A DNA stretch of 64,000 nucleotides from Brachybacterium squillarum M-6-3 (GCF_000225825.1 NZ_AGBX01000006.1:124001-188000), one strand, 5' to 3'; shown: positions 7,424-15,451, numbered from the stretch's first letter. Translations and numbers: made by a program. Notes: generated by a model not told the origin, from the letters alone.

Positions 7424-8194
7424 TCATCCCTGCTGCTGGATGATGCCGATCTTCTGCCACACCTTGCGGGCCATGTCCGAGGTGAGCGCCTCGATGCCCT
7501 CGACCGCATCCAGCACGTCCCCGTCCGTGGTGTGTTCCGCGAAGAGCGCCGCGCTCTTGCCCACCAGCGACAGCATCTCCGTGCAGAAGTCGAGGTAGCG
7601 GGTCAGCTCCGTGCGGCCCAGGTCCAGCCCGCCGTCCTCGCGCGAGCCGCGCTCGAGCCGCTCGGGCACCTTGGTCAGCTGGTGCATGTCGATCACGTGG
7701 GCCAGGGAGCGCAGACGGTGCAGGATCCGCAGCACGCGCGCCCGCTCCATCCTCTCCGGGACCCGCAGCAGGAAGAACACCGCTACCCCGCCGAAGACGA
7801 GGTCGTTGATGATCGTCTCGAGCAGCGGTAGCACGTCCAGGGGGCCCAGCACGTCGCGCTCCGCGAACAGGTCCACCGCCGCGAGCGCGACAGCCCCGCC
7901 GAGGAACAGCGCGACCGCGAGCATCGCGAGCCGTGAGAGCAGTCGGGCGAGCCGCACCCGTCGGCGGCTGATGCCGGTGCCGGCGTTGATCTCGTCCACG
8001 AGCCCCACCACCTCCCGGCACACCTCCCACAGAGTGCGATCGGGGAAGCGGGTCATGATCCGGTGTTCGAGCGCCGCGGCCGAGCGGCGCACCGCCTGCC
8101 CGTCCAGACGCTGGAAGCGGCTCGAGGAGGGCGGCTCGTCGGAGTGGTCTTCAGGGCGGGGCGCGGGGGCCGACGGGTCGGTGGTCGGAGACAT
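7424..8194 (-). CDS. Conserved hypothetical membrane protein with two TM helices
   Basis: A 256-residue protein. A Pro/Ser-rich N-terminus of about 30 residues is followed by a helical region. A hydrophobic hairpin comprises LARLLSRLAMLAVALFLGGA and then LETIINDLVFGGVAVFFLL, with a long C-terminal helical domain holding LRSLAHVIDMHQLTKVPERL and VLDAVEGIEALTSDMARKVW. I do not recognise the family. The start is supported by TAGCCT at 8201-8206, six bases before the ATG. It is probably the first gene of a minus-strand operon with mmcQ (11 bp gap), the 33-residue ORF and the exonuclease-type gene. Confidence 0.75.
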   Translation of the reverse strand: MSPTTDPSAPAPRPEDHSDEPPSSSRFQRLDGQAVRRSAAALEHRIMTRFPDRTLWEVCREVVGLVDEINAGTGISRRRVRLARLLSRLAMLAVALFLGGAVALAAVDLFAERDVLGPLDVLPLLETIINDLVFGGVAVFFLLRVPERMERARVLRILHRLRSLAHVIDMHQLTKVPERLERGSREDGGLDLGRTELTRYLDFCTEMLSLVGKSAALFAEHTTDGDVLDAVEGIEALTSDMARKVWQKIGIIQQQG

Positions 8195-8206
8195 GCAGCG
8201 AGGCTA

Positions 8207-8467
8207 AGGGATCCGACGGGAACGGGTGTGGCGTCGACCCCGTGCTCCCCCGGGGAGCCCTCGAGCGCCCGCAGGTCTGCGCCGGGACCGTCGGCCTCGG
8301 CGACGGCCCGTCGAGGGCGCGCAGGGCCACGGAGGCAGCACTGTCCTGCCGACCATCGAGCAGGGGCTGATGCGACAGCGGGGCGACTTGGCGGTCTGGG
8401 TGCCCCGCTGAGGGGACCATCGGCCGCCAGCGGGTAGCGCAACTCGCACGGTCCTGGATCGGTACGC
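8207..8467. other. Intergenic stretch left of the transposon
   Basis: No credible gene is visible. Open frames here are high-GC artefacts without motifs. It separates the leaderless promoter at 8201-8206 from the transposon end at 8468. It does not contain the missing thioredoxin half of the nhaA gene found at the other side of the island. Confidence 0.5.
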
Positions 8468-8519
8468 TGTGGCTTCGTTCGCTTGGTGGCGGGGTTTTTG
8501 CAGCGCTCCGTGGCGGTCT
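8468..8519 (+). repeat. Left end of transposon (52 bp)
   Basis: It begins TGTGGCTTCG and matches the end at 17576 at 40 of 52 positions by hand alignment. It holds two direct copies of CGCT-n3-TGGCGG, 24 bp apart, likely transposase-binding sites. Confidence 0.7.
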
Positions 8520-8617
8520 TGTTGCCGCGATCACGCAGGACTGGCTGCAGGTAGGTGTCGCGGTCTGAACCGAGAGGGGTGCGCCCGGTCGGGGCCGTTT
8601 GGATCGCTGCCGCTACG

Positions 8618-9220
8618 TCAGAGTCCGAAGGCTCCGCCGCTGACGAGGATCACGATGCCGAGGCCGATGAGAACGATGGGGAAGAGGATGTGCTCCCAGC
8701 GTTCGAGCACTTCGGCGATCGGGGGGCGGGTGGCGACGAACTTTGCCAGGGCCACCAGGACCGCGACGAGCGCGAGGAAGACTATGCAGTAGGCGACTGC
8801 TGCGAGAGGTTCCACGCTGAGGAAGACAGGGGTGTAGACGCCGATGTTGTCGCCGCCGTTGGCAAGGGTGACGCCTGCGACGGTCCACACGCCGACCTTC
8901 TTGCCGGCAACCTTGGCCTCGTCGTCATCGTCGTCATCGTCTCCGCGCCAGGCCTGCCATGCGGCCCAGAGGCCGAGGCCCAGAGGGATGAGACCGAAGT
9001 ACGGGATGGCTGTCGAGGGCAGGAATGCTCCGGCGCCGATGGTCACCAGGACCGCGGTACCGAGGATGCCGGCGAATCCGAGGTACTGGCCGGCCAGAAT
9101 GCGGGCGGTAGTGCCGCGCTGGCCTGCCCCTCGCGCGAAGAAGAGGGAGAGCACGATGATGTCGTCGATGTTGGTCGCTGCGAACAGGCCCATCGCCTGC
9201 AAGACCGAGGTGAGGATCAT
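8618..9220 (-). CDS. cadD: CadD-family cadmium resistance transporter
   Basis: A 200-residue integral membrane protein. It starts MILTSVLQAMGLFAATNIDD; the N-[IL]-D-D motif after the first helix and the later LANGGDNIGVYTPVF are characteristic of the CadD family, which exports Cd(II) in staphylococci and other Gram-positives. Five to six hydrophobic segments are visible, and the size is normal for the family. The loop near residue 95 has a run of seven Asp (GDDDDDDDEAK), an unusual acidic cluster. The start ATG overlaps the cmtR stop (ATGA at 9217-9220), so it is the second gene of a cmtR-cadD operon. Confidence 0.85.
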   Translation of the reverse strand: MILTSVLQAMGLFAATNIDDIIVLSLFFARGAGQRGTTARILAGQYLGFAGILGTAVLVTIGAGAFLPSTAIPYFGLIPLGLGLWAAWQAWRGDDDDDDDEAKVAGKKVGVWTVAGVTLANGGDNIGVYTPVFLSVEPLAAVAYCIVFLALVAVLVALAKFVATRPPIAEVLERWEHILFPIVLIGLGIVILVSGGAFGL

Positions 9221-9576
9221 GCGCCCTCCCCAGCTGCGTCGCATCCGGGAAGCGAGCAGGCGGGATCGATGCACGGGGCGTCTTCGTCCACTGCCAGGGT
9301 GGCATCGACCAGTGCCGTCAGCGCCTGCGCCAGGTGCGAATCGGCGATCTCATATCGTGTCCGACGACCCTCGGGCTCGGAGACGACGATCCCGCAATTG
9401 CGCAGGCATGCCAGGTGGTTGGACACGTTCGGGCGTGTCAGGTCCAGATCTCGGGCCAGTTCCGCCGGGTAAGCGGGATGGTCGAGCAGGGTCAAGATGA
9501 TCCGGGATCGAGTGGGGTCGGCCAGTGCACGACCCAGGCGGTTCATCACGTCGAGACGCGAAGCAATAGTCAGCAT
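9217..9576 (-). CDS. cmtR: ArsR/SmtB-family metal-sensing repressor, CmtR-like
   Basis: A 119-residue winged-helix repressor. LGRALADPTRSRIILTLL and YPAELARDLDLTRPNVSNHL are the ArsR helix-turn-helix, followed by the wing EPEGRRTRYEI. The Cys residue in HLACLRNCGIVV lies where mycobacterial CmtR binds Cd/Pb, and the C-terminal tail carries further Cys (APCIDPACSLPGC). The protein should repress cadD until Cd(II) or Pb(II) binds. The start was set at 9576, because a -10 box lies 7 nt upstream and the longer frame has no start signal. It overlaps cadD by 4 nt. Confidence 0.85.
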   Translation of the reverse strand: MLTIASRLDVMNRLGRALADPTRSRIILTLLDHPAYPAELARDLDLTRPNVSNHLACLRNCGIVVSEPEGRRTRYEIADSHLAQALTALVDATLAVDEDAPCIDPACSLPGCDAAGEGA

Positions 9577-9583
9577 GAACTGA

Positions 9584-9589
9584 ACTATA
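9584..9589 (-). promoter_or_regulatory. -10 box (TATAGT) of the leaderless cmtR-cadD operon
   Basis: The minus strand reads TATAGT, 7 nt before ATG 9576. A weak -35 (TGACCG, 9613-9608) is 18 nt further. GTTCA repeats around 9577-9604 are a possible CmtR operator. Confidence 0.5.
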
Positions 9590-9648
9590 CAGCGCGCACT
9601 GAACACTCGGTCACAGGCGTCAGCCCAGATCGCATGCCCGTAAGGGGA

Positions 9649-9746
9649 ACCCTCACCGGACACCACCGCTACTGATCGAGAGGAACGACGGCACGCCTGG
9701 TGGGCTGTCCCGTAAGACCCGTCCGGTGAACTGTCCGGTGAAGGGA
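9649..9746. repeat. Inverted repeat upstream of resolvase, candidate res site
   Basis: TCACCGGACA (9653-9662) is perfectly complementary to TGTCCGGTGA (9732-9741), and a direct copy GTCCGGTGAA lies at 9721-9730. Repeated subsites next to a resolvase gene are the usual layout of a res site and autoregulatory operator. The crossover dinucleotide cannot be named from sequence alone. Confidence 0.4.
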
Positions 9747-9769
9747 GGCTATATGACACACTGGGGAGC

Positions 9770-10366
9770 ATGTCCCCCTTGAAGGTCGGCTATGCCCGAG
9801 TCTCCACCGACGAGCAGGACCTGACCGCGCAGCGTGACGGACTCGCGGCGTTCGGCGTCGATCCCAAGCGCATCTACGTCGATCACGGGCTCACGGGCCG
9901 CAACGCCGACCGTGAGGGCCTGCGGCAGGCGCTGGCTGCCTGTCGGGACGGCGATACGTTCGTGGTCACCAAGCTCGATCGGCTGGCGCGTTCAGTCCGT
10001 GATGCCCACCAGATCGCCGACGACCTCGCGGCGCGGGAAGTGAAGCTGAGCATCGCCGGATCGGTGTACGACCCGACCGACCCGATGGGGAAACTGTTGT
10101 TCAACGTGCTGGCGATGGTCGCCGAGTTCGAAGCCGACCTCATCCGTGCCCGCACCCGCGAGGGGATGAAGGTCGCCAAGGCCAAGGGCCGGCTGCGCGG
10201 GAAGTCACCGAAACTCACCCCCCGGCAAGAAGCTCACCTCGTCCAGCTACATGCTGCCGACGAGCACACCGTGGGCGAGCTGGCCGAGCTGTTCAGCGTG
10301 GGCCGCTCCACGGTCTACCGCGCCCTTCAGCGCGCCGAGCGCGGGCGCGAGAACGCCTTGCAGTAG
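9770..10366 (+). CDS. Serine resolvase (TniR/Tn3-type)
   Basis: A 198-residue recombinase. The catalytic N-terminal domain has YARVSTDEQD (nucleophilic Ser at about residue 11), QRDGLAAFGV, VTKLDRLARSVRD and GKLLFNVLAMVAEFEADLIR. The C-terminal Hin-type helix-turn-helix ends with VGELAELFSVGRSTVYRALQ. GGGGAG precedes the ATG. Such enzymes resolve the cointegrates made by replicative transposition at a res site, probably the repeats just upstream. The transposase gene follows within 8 nt, giving the R-A-B gene order of Tn552-like elements. Confidence 0.9.
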   Translation: MSPLKVGYARVSTDEQDLTAQRDGLAAFGVDPKRIYVDHGLTGRNADREGLRQALAACRDGDTFVVTKLDRLARSVRDAHQIADDLAAREVKLSIAGSVYDPTDPMGKLLFNVLAMVAEFEADLIRARTREGMKVAKAKGRLRGKSPKLTPRQEAHLVQLHAADEHTVGELAELFSVGRSTVYRALQRAERGRENALQ

Positions 10367-10373
10367 GTGCGTC

Positions 10374-11771
10374 GTGGACGCTCGAGCGCGGTGGCGAATC
10401 CTCAGGCTCCACGTCGAGGACCAGGTGCCCCTCGCGCGCTTAGCTCGCGAGACCGATGTAGGGCTGCGGACCCTGGAGCGCTGGCACGCCCGCTACCGCG
10501 CCGACGGCTACGCCGGACTGGAGACAGCCTCACGGGCGGACGCCGGCTCCCGCCGCCTTCCGCCCGACCTCGTCGACCTGATCGAGGGCCTGGCACTGAG
10601 CAAGCCGCGGCCGGCCATCGCCACGATCCATCGCAAAGTCACGGGCATCTGCGCCGCCCGGAGGTGGCCGGTCCCCTCCTACTCGGTGGTGTGGGACATC
10701 GTGCGGACCCTGGATCCCGGCATGGTCACCCTCGCCCTGGAGGGCGCAGCGTCCTACCGCGACAAGCACGAGCTGGTGCTACGCCGGCAAGCAGAGCTGC
10801 CCAACGCGATGTGGCAATCCGATCACACCATGCTCGACATCCTGGTGGTGGGCACCGACGGCAAGCCCGCACGGCCATGGCTGACAACGATCCTCGACGA
10901 CTGCTCCCGCGCGATCTGCGGCTACACCGTCTTCCTGGGCGCACCGTCGGCGATGAACACCGCCCTGGCGCTGCGCCAAGCGATCTGGCACAAGACCGAC
11001 CCGGCCTGGCCGATGTGCGGCCTGCCCGACGTGCTCTACGTCGACCACGGCAGCGACTTCACCAGTGACCAGCTCGCCCACACCGCCGTCGACCTCCACA
11101 TCCGACTGATCCACTCCACCGTCGCCCGACCCCAGGGACGGGGCAAGATCGAACGGTTCTTCGACACCATCAACACCGAGCTACTCGCCACCCTGCCCGG
11201 ACTCATCACCGAAGGGCACCCCTGGCCGACACCGAAACTGTCCCTGGCCGCCCTCGATAGCGCCCTGGAGGCGTTCGTGGCCACCTACAACGACCGCACG
11301 CACAGCGAGCTCGGAACCTCCCCGCGCAGCGCGTGGATCGCCGATGGCTGGCTGCCCCGAATGCCCGAGAGCCTGGAAGACCTCGACAGACTGCTGTTAA
11401 CCGTCGCCAAGACCCGCGTCGTGCGCCGCGATGGCATCCGCTTCCAGGGCCTGCGCTACGTCTCCCCAACGCTGGCCGGCTACGTCGGACGCTCGGTCGT
11501 GATCCGCTACGACCCCCGCGACATCACCGAGATCCGCGTCTTCGATCACGACGAATTCGTCTGCAAGGCAGTCAACCAAGAGCACCACGACCAGAAGGTC
11601 AGCCTCAAGGAGATCCAGGCCGCGCGCAACGCCCGCCGCCGGGCGCTGCGAGCCGGCATCAACGAACGCATCGCCCTCGTGGCCGCACCTACCGAGACGC
11701 CACGGATCACCGAAGCACCGGCTCCGGCGCCGAGGTCAGCGTTGAAGATCTACAAGGAGGACCTCAGGTGA
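10374..11771 (+). CDS. tniA: DDE transposase of the TniA/Tn552 p480 type
   Basis: A 465-residue protein. The N-terminal helix-turn-helix region (VPLARLARETDVGLRTLERW) precedes an integrase core with the DDE residues visible as QSDHTM (Asp), YVDHGSDF (Asp) and GKIERFFDT (Glu). A Mu-transposase C-terminal beta domain with RDGIRFQGLRYVSPTLAGYVG follows. This is the retroviral-integrase-type transposase used by Tn552, Tn5053 and Tn7 TnsB relatives. GTG 10374 is the first usable start after the resolvase stop. The stop overlaps the next gene's GTG (GTGA), so translation of the AAA+ partner is coupled. Confidence 0.85.
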   Translation: MDARARWRILRLHVEDQVPLARLARETDVGLRTLERWHARYRADGYAGLETASRADAGSRRLPPDLVDLIEGLALSKPRPAIATIHRKVTGICAARRWPVPSYSVVWDIVRTLDPGMVTLALEGAASYRDKHELVLRRQAELPNAMWQSDHTMLDILVVGTDGKPARPWLTTILDDCSRAICGYTVFLGAPSAMNTALALRQAIWHKTDPAWPMCGLPDVLYVDHGSDFTSDQLAHTAVDLHIRLIHSTVARPQGRGKIERFFDTINTELLATLPGLITEGHPWPTPKLSLAALDSALEAFVATYNDRTHSELGTSPRSAWIADGWLPRMPESLEDLDRLLLTVAKTRVVRRDGIRFQGLRYVSPTLAGYVGRSVVIRYDPRDITEIRVFDHDEFVCKAVNQEHHDQKVSLKEIQAARNARRRALRAGINERIALVAAPTETPRITEAPAPAPRSALKIYKEDLR

Positions 11772-12586
11772 GCCAGCGCTTCATCGTCACCAAGGAGCAC
11801 CGCCGCTTCACCGAGTTCGCCGACGCCGTGCGCCGCGGGCACACCATCGGTTTGTGCTTCGGATCAGCCGGCGTAGGAAAGACACTCTCCGCACGCCGCT
11901 ACGCACACTACGAGAAGGCTCATGACCTGCTGACCTACTGGGGGCCGCGCGCCGACAACGACGCCAAGATCTACGCCGCCTTGAACCGGAGCCGCACCGT
12001 GCTCTACACCCCCAGCGTGCTGACCACCCCGCGGACCCTGAAGGACGAGCTGACCCAAGCCATCACCCGCACCAACATGTGCATCGAGCAGCACCTCGTA
12101 CCTCCCGGCACGGCCACTCCCGAGGCCTGGGGATGGCGACACGGCAGGAACTACGTGGAGCTGATCATCGTCGACGAGGCCGAACGACTGCGTCCCGCCG
12201 CGCTGGAACTGCTGCGCGATCGCTACGACCGCGACGGCATCGCCCTGATCCTGATCGGCATGCCCGGCCTGGAGAAGCAGTTCAGCCACTACCCCCAGTT
12301 CTACAGCCGAGTCGGCTTCGCCCACCAGTACCGGCCCCTGGGACAAGACGAACTGCTGTTCGTCCTCGAGCGACACTGGCGATCCCTCGGCAAGACCCTC
12401 GACCCCGACGACTTCACCGACGCCCAAGCCATCGCAGCCATCGCACGGATCACCCGCGGCAACTTCCGGCTCCTCGAACGCCTCTTCCCCCAGATCCAGC
12501 GGGCCCTGAAGATCAACGAACTCGACACCATCACCAACGACGTCATCGAAGCCGCACAGAGCACCCTGGTCATCGGTGTCACCTGA
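11768..12586 (+). CDS. tniB: AAA+ transposition ATPase, TniB/p271 type
   Basis: A 272-residue ATPase. Walker A GSAGVGKTLSA is at about residues 35-45 and Walker B ELIIVDEAERL at about residues 133-143. It also has the sensor-type ALILIGMPGLEKQF and a lid segment ARITRGNFRLLERLFPQI. Proteins of the TniB/TnsC/IstB-like AAA+ group select the target DNA and activate the DDE transposase. The GTG start overlaps the transposase stop. The gene ends at the inner edge of the 52-bp terminal repeat (12586-12637), which makes this unit look structurally complete. Confidence 0.85.
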   Translation: MSQRFIVTKEHRRFTEFADAVRRGHTIGLCFGSAGVGKTLSARRYAHYEKAHDLLTYWGPRADNDAKIYAALNRSRTVLYTPSVLTTPRTLKDELTQAITRTNMCIEQHLVPPGTATPEAWGWRHGRNYVELIIVDEAERLRPAALELLRDRYDRDGIALILIGMPGLEKQFSHYPQFYSRVGFAHQYRPLGQDELLFVLERHWRSLGKTLDPDDFTDAQAIAAIARITRGNFRLLERLFPQIQRALKINELDTITNDVIEAAQSTLVIGVT

Positions 12587-12637
12587 CCCCGCCATGAAGC
12601 GACCGAAGAACCCCGCCATTCAGCAGACGAAGTCACA
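12586..12637 (-). repeat. Internal right-end copy of the transposon terminal repeat
   Basis: Read on the minus strand from 12637 it begins TGTGACTTCG and agrees with the copy at 17525-17576 at 45 of 52 positions by hand alignment. It has the same two spaced TGGCGG repeats. It cuts an IS3-family orfA immediately to its right. Confidence 0.7.
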
Positions 12638-12867
12638 CCGTCAGCCGCGGTCTTCTTCCCACTCCCGTGGGTCTCGAGCCACTGTCGCAGCGTGCCTCGG
12701 ACGATCCCGAGGTCCTCCGCGATACCGCGGAGCGTCGCTCCCGGTGTCGACTCGTACAGGTCAACCGCCTGCTGGCGAAACTCTTCGGAGTAGTTCTTCC
12801 TGGCCATGGTTCATGATCTCGCTTCCCCAGCAGATGCTGGAATCAGCGTGTCCACGAACAAGGGTCA
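12638..12867 (-). mobile_element. Left-end remnant of an IS3-family insertion sequence
   Basis: The ATG at 12807 begins MARKNYSEEFRQQAVDLYE, then GATLRGIAEDLGIVRGTLRQ W: the OrfA helix-turn-helix of IS3-family transposases. After GSGKKTAADG the frame enters the Tn552-like end, so only about 55 residues remain. The IS left end is probably the TGACCCTTGTTCGTGGACAC stretch ending at 12867 (minus strand). Everything beyond orfA's first third is gone, so the remnant is inert. It is evidence that the Tn552-like unit inserted into, or recombined with, an IS3 copy. Confidence 0.7.
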
Positions 12868-12975
12868 GGCCCCCACCACCACCGGCGAGTTTTCTCAACG
12901 CCACCCTGAACCGGCCCAACCACACAGCGAGGATTCAGCCTCCGTGCCGCCACAGCTACCGGCGAGATGAGGTCG

Positions 12976-12979
12976 GCGC
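12976..12979. repeat. Target site duplication GCGC, left of IS21 element
   Basis: GCGC directly abuts the IS end TGATGACGCTC at 12980 and is repeated at 15309-15312 directly after the other end. Four base pairs fits the IS21 family. Confidence 0.6.
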
Positions 12980-13116
12980 TGATGACGCTCGCTGAACTTC
13001 CCCACTTCTGCTCATCGAATTTCCCCAGTCTGGGTCGCTCCGTCGCATGAGGCGGGCCGCCCTGGATGCTGGTGGTCTCTGACCACTCACCAGCCTTCCA
13101 GGGAGGCCCTACGCTC

Positions 13117-14445
13117 ATGCTCTCAGAGAGGAGCAGCGTGGATATCCACGCTCTACGCCGGCAGGGATTCACGATCAGTGAGATCGCCCGACGCACCGGC
13201 CACGACCGCAAGACCATCCGTTCCTACCTCCGCGGCGACCGCGAACCGGGCGTGCGCCGGCGCGCCGTCCCGGACGTGTTCGAGCCGTTCACTGACTACG
13301 TCACCGCGCGGCTGATCGAGGACCCTCACCTCTGGGCGGTGACCCTGCTGGACGAGCTGCGCCCGCTGGGCTTCGAGGGCTCGTATCAGACGCTCACCAG
13401 GCACATTCGTGACCGGTCATTGCGGCCGGCCTGCCAGGCCTGCGCCCACGTGACCCGCCGGCCGAACGCGGTGATCGAGCACCCACCCGGGGAGGAGACC
13501 CAGTTCGACTGGCTCGAGCTGCCCGATGCGCCCGGCCACTGGGGCTATCCGACCAAAAGAGCGTTCGTGCTGGTCGGCTCGCTCGCCCACTCCGGTGTCT
13601 GGCGGGCCGCGATCGCTCCCTCGATGGACCTGCCCCATCTGCTGGCCGCGATGACGACCGTCCTTGCCCTGCTGGGCGGGCTGACACGCACCTGGCGGTT
13701 CGATCGGATGCGGACCGTGCTGGACCCTGCCACCGGAGACCTGACCGCGATGTTCTCCGCGTTCGCGAAGCATTACGGAGTCCGGGCCGTGGTCTGTCGG
13801 CCCCGCTCCGGGAACCGTAAGGGCGTGGTGGAGAAGAACAACCACACCGCCGCCCAACGCTGGTGGCGGACCCTGCCCGACGAGACCACCGCCGAGCAGG
13901 CCCAGGCCTCGCTCGAGACCTTCGCCGCCCGGCAGGACGGGCGCCGCCGCGAGAGCCCGACCGGAACTACGACGGCCCTCCAGATGCGGGCCACAGAGCG
14001 GCTCCGACCGCTGCCGTCGATCGCGTTCCCGGTGGTGGTGACCGAGCAGCGGACCGTCTCGCGGCAAGCGTTGATCCACTGGCGCGGCAACCGCTACTCC
14101 GTCCCGCCCGAGCTGGCGATGGCCACCGTGAATGTTCACCAGCCCCTCGGCGCGGACCACATCGAGATCGCCACCACCTCCGGCGCCATGCTCGCCCGCC
14201 ACCAGCTGGCCGAGGCCGGCCTCGGGATCACCCAGCGCACCGACCAGCACGTCACCGCGCTCGAGTCGATCGCTCTGGCCTCCGCCCCACCGGGCCGGCC
14301 TCACCGCCGCAAGGAACGCATCCCACCCGGGGCTGCGTCCCTGGCCGCGGCACAGGCCCTGACCGGGTCGCCCGCACCGACTGCGACCGTGATCGACCTG
14401 GCCGCCTATGAGCAGGCCGCGAAGAACAGGAACACCCTCACATGA
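13117..14445 (+). CDS. istA: IS21-family transposase IstA
   Basis: A 442-residue protein. The N-terminal helix-turn-helix is VDIHALRRQGFTISEIARRT, followed by TGHDRKTIRSYL. The integrase core shows EETQFDWLEL (first Asp), the WRFDRM region (second Asp) and GNRKGVVEKNNH (Glu). The C-terminal part has RGNRYSVPPELA. GGGAGG lies ahead of ATG 13117; an upstream in-frame ATG lacks a ribosome-binding site. It catalyses strand transfer of the IS21 element. It overlaps istB by 4 nt (ATGA). Confidence 0.88.
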   Translation: MLSERSSVDIHALRRQGFTISEIARRTGHDRKTIRSYLRGDREPGVRRRAVPDVFEPFTDYVTARLIEDPHLWAVTLLDELRPLGFEGSYQTLTRHIRDRSLRPACQACAHVTRRPNAVIEHPPGEETQFDWLELPDAPGHWGYPTKRAFVLVGSLAHSGVWRAAIAPSMDLPHLLAAMTTVLALLGGLTRTWRFDRMRTVLDPATGDLTAMFSAFAKHYGVRAVVCRPRSGNRKGVVEKNNHTAAQRWWRTLPDETTAEQAQASLETFAARQDGRRRESPTGTTTALQMRATERLRPLPSIAFPVVVTEQRTVSRQALIHWRGNRYSVPPELAMATVNVHQPLGADHIEIATTSGAMLARHQLAEAGLGITQRTDQHVTALESIALASAPPGRPHRRKERIPPGAASLAAAQALTGSPAPTATVIDLAAYEQAAKNRNTLT

Positions 14446-15245
14446 CCACCACACCCACTACCGCGAGCGCCTATCAGCAGCTTCGCGGCCACCTGACCGA
14501 GCTGAAGCTGGCCGACGCCGCCGAGGCTCTCCCCGGCATCCTTGACCAGGCACAGGCAGAGGACTGGACCCTCACAGGCGCCCTGGAGCGCCTGCTGGCC
14601 ATCGAGGTCTCCGCCACCGAGAAACGGCGCCTCGCGGGCCGGTTCCGGTTCGCGAACCTACCCAACGGCGCCACTTTGGAGAACTTCGACCATGACGCCG
14701 CTTCCGGCATCGACCCCAGCCTGCTCACGGAGTTGGGGACCTGCCGGTTCCTCGAGAACGCGACGAACGTGCTGCTCATCGGCCCTCCCGGAGTGGGCAA
14801 GACCCACATCGCCACCGGCCTCGGCCACGCCGCAGTCAACGCCGGCTACCGGGTCTACTTCACCTCAGCTGCGGACCTCGCCGCCCGCTGCCACCGCGCC
14901 GCGATCGAGGGCAAGTGGTCCACCATGATGCGGTTCTTCGCCGGCCCCACCCTGCTGATCATCGACGAGCTCGGCTACCTGCCGCTGCCCGCCGAAGCAG
15001 CATCAGCCCTGTTCCAAGTCATCAACCAGCGCTACCTGAAGACCTCGATCGTGATCACCACGAACAGACCCGTCGGCGCCTGGGGCGAGATCCTCGGCGA
15101 CACCACCGTCGCCGCCGCCATGCTCGACCGGCTCCTCCACCGCTCCGTCGTGGTCACCCTCGACGGCGCGTCCTACCGACTCCGCAACCACCACGCCGCC
15201 GCCGAAGAAATCCGCCGCGCCACGACCGGCACGAACCTCGGCTAA
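14442..15245 (+). CDS. istB: IS21-family helper ATPase IstB
   Basis: A 267-residue AAA+ protein. It has the typical IstB N-terminal helical region LADAAEALPGILDQA, Walker A LLIGPPGVGKTHIA at about residues 108-121, Walker B LLIIDELGYLPL at about residues 170-181, and VITTNRPVGAWGEI with the AAMLDRLLHRSVVV lid. IstB assembles on DNA and selects the target for IstA. The start overlaps the istA stop. It ends 63 nt before the right end of the IS. Confidence 0.9.
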   Translation: MTTTPTTASAYQQLRGHLTELKLADAAEALPGILDQAQAEDWTLTGALERLLAIEVSATEKRRLAGRFRFANLPNGATLENFDHDAASGIDPSLLTELGTCRFLENATNVLLIGPPGVGKTHIATGLGHAAVNAGYRVYFTSAADLAARCHRAAIEGKWSTMMRFFAGPTLLIIDELGYLPLPAEAASALFQVINQRYLKTSIVITTNRPVGAWGEILGDTTVAAAMLDRLLHRSVVVTLDGASYRLRNHHAAAEEIRRATTGTNLG

Positions 15246-15308
15246 CCTAACCCCGCGACCCGGGGAAGTTCACCGAGCAACTCTGGGGAAAATCGATGAG
15301 CGCCATCA

Positions 15309-15312
15309 GCGC
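15309..15312. repeat. Target site duplication GCGC, right of IS21 element
   Basis: This is the second copy of the 4-bp GCGC, immediately after the IS right end at 15308. Confidence 0.6.
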
Positions 15313-15451
15313 GGCGTGCTCCGGTCACTGCCAGGACGATGGCGGCGATAGTGAGCACGGCGGCGGTGCCGGTGAAAACACCGCGCCGAGACCGGCTACA
15401 CCGAAGGCCAGCAGCAAGGGTGCCCGATGCAGAACAGGCGCACTGCTGCAC
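15309..15451 (-). pseudogene. Small membrane protein remnant split by the IS21 element
   Basis: On the minus strand the stretch encodes GVFTGTAAVLTIAAIVLAVT as one hydrophobic span. Removing the IS and one GCGC joins it to codons ending RAPTSSRR and a stop at 12958-12956. Immediately upstream another frame reads LLLAFGVAGLGAVF, which would give a second helix if one base in the TTTT run is altered. The result would be a two-helix protein directly downstream of merA. It may be part of a mercury-uptake or related membrane function, but I do not recognise the family. Confidence 0.35.

Larger units (their letters stand above)
8468..12637 (+). mobile_element. Tn552/Tn5053-like cadmium-resistance transposon
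   Basis: A 4.2-kb unit bounded by related inverted ends: TGTGGCTTCG inward from 8468 and TGTGACTTCG inward (minus strand) from 12637. It contains cadD-cmtR as cargo, a resolvase with a candidate res region, a DDE transposase of the TniA/p480 type and an AAA+ partner of the TniB/p271 type. No TniQ-like gene was seen. The flanks TACGC (left) and CCGTC (right) are not duplicated. Either the element has recombined since insertion, or its true partner end is the third copy at 17576. Confidence 0.7.
12980..15308 (+). mobile_element. Complete IS21-family element (istA-istB)
   Basis: The left end TGATGACGCTC (12980) and right end, read on the minus strand, TGATGGCGCTC (15308) are imperfect inverted repeats. 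Each is followed by internal copies of AACTTCCCC / TTTTCCCC (12995-13032 and 15263-15292). Two overlapping ORFs fill the 2.3 kb. The flanking GCGC is duplicated. Both ORFs appear intact, so this copy may still be mobile. Confidence 0.8.
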
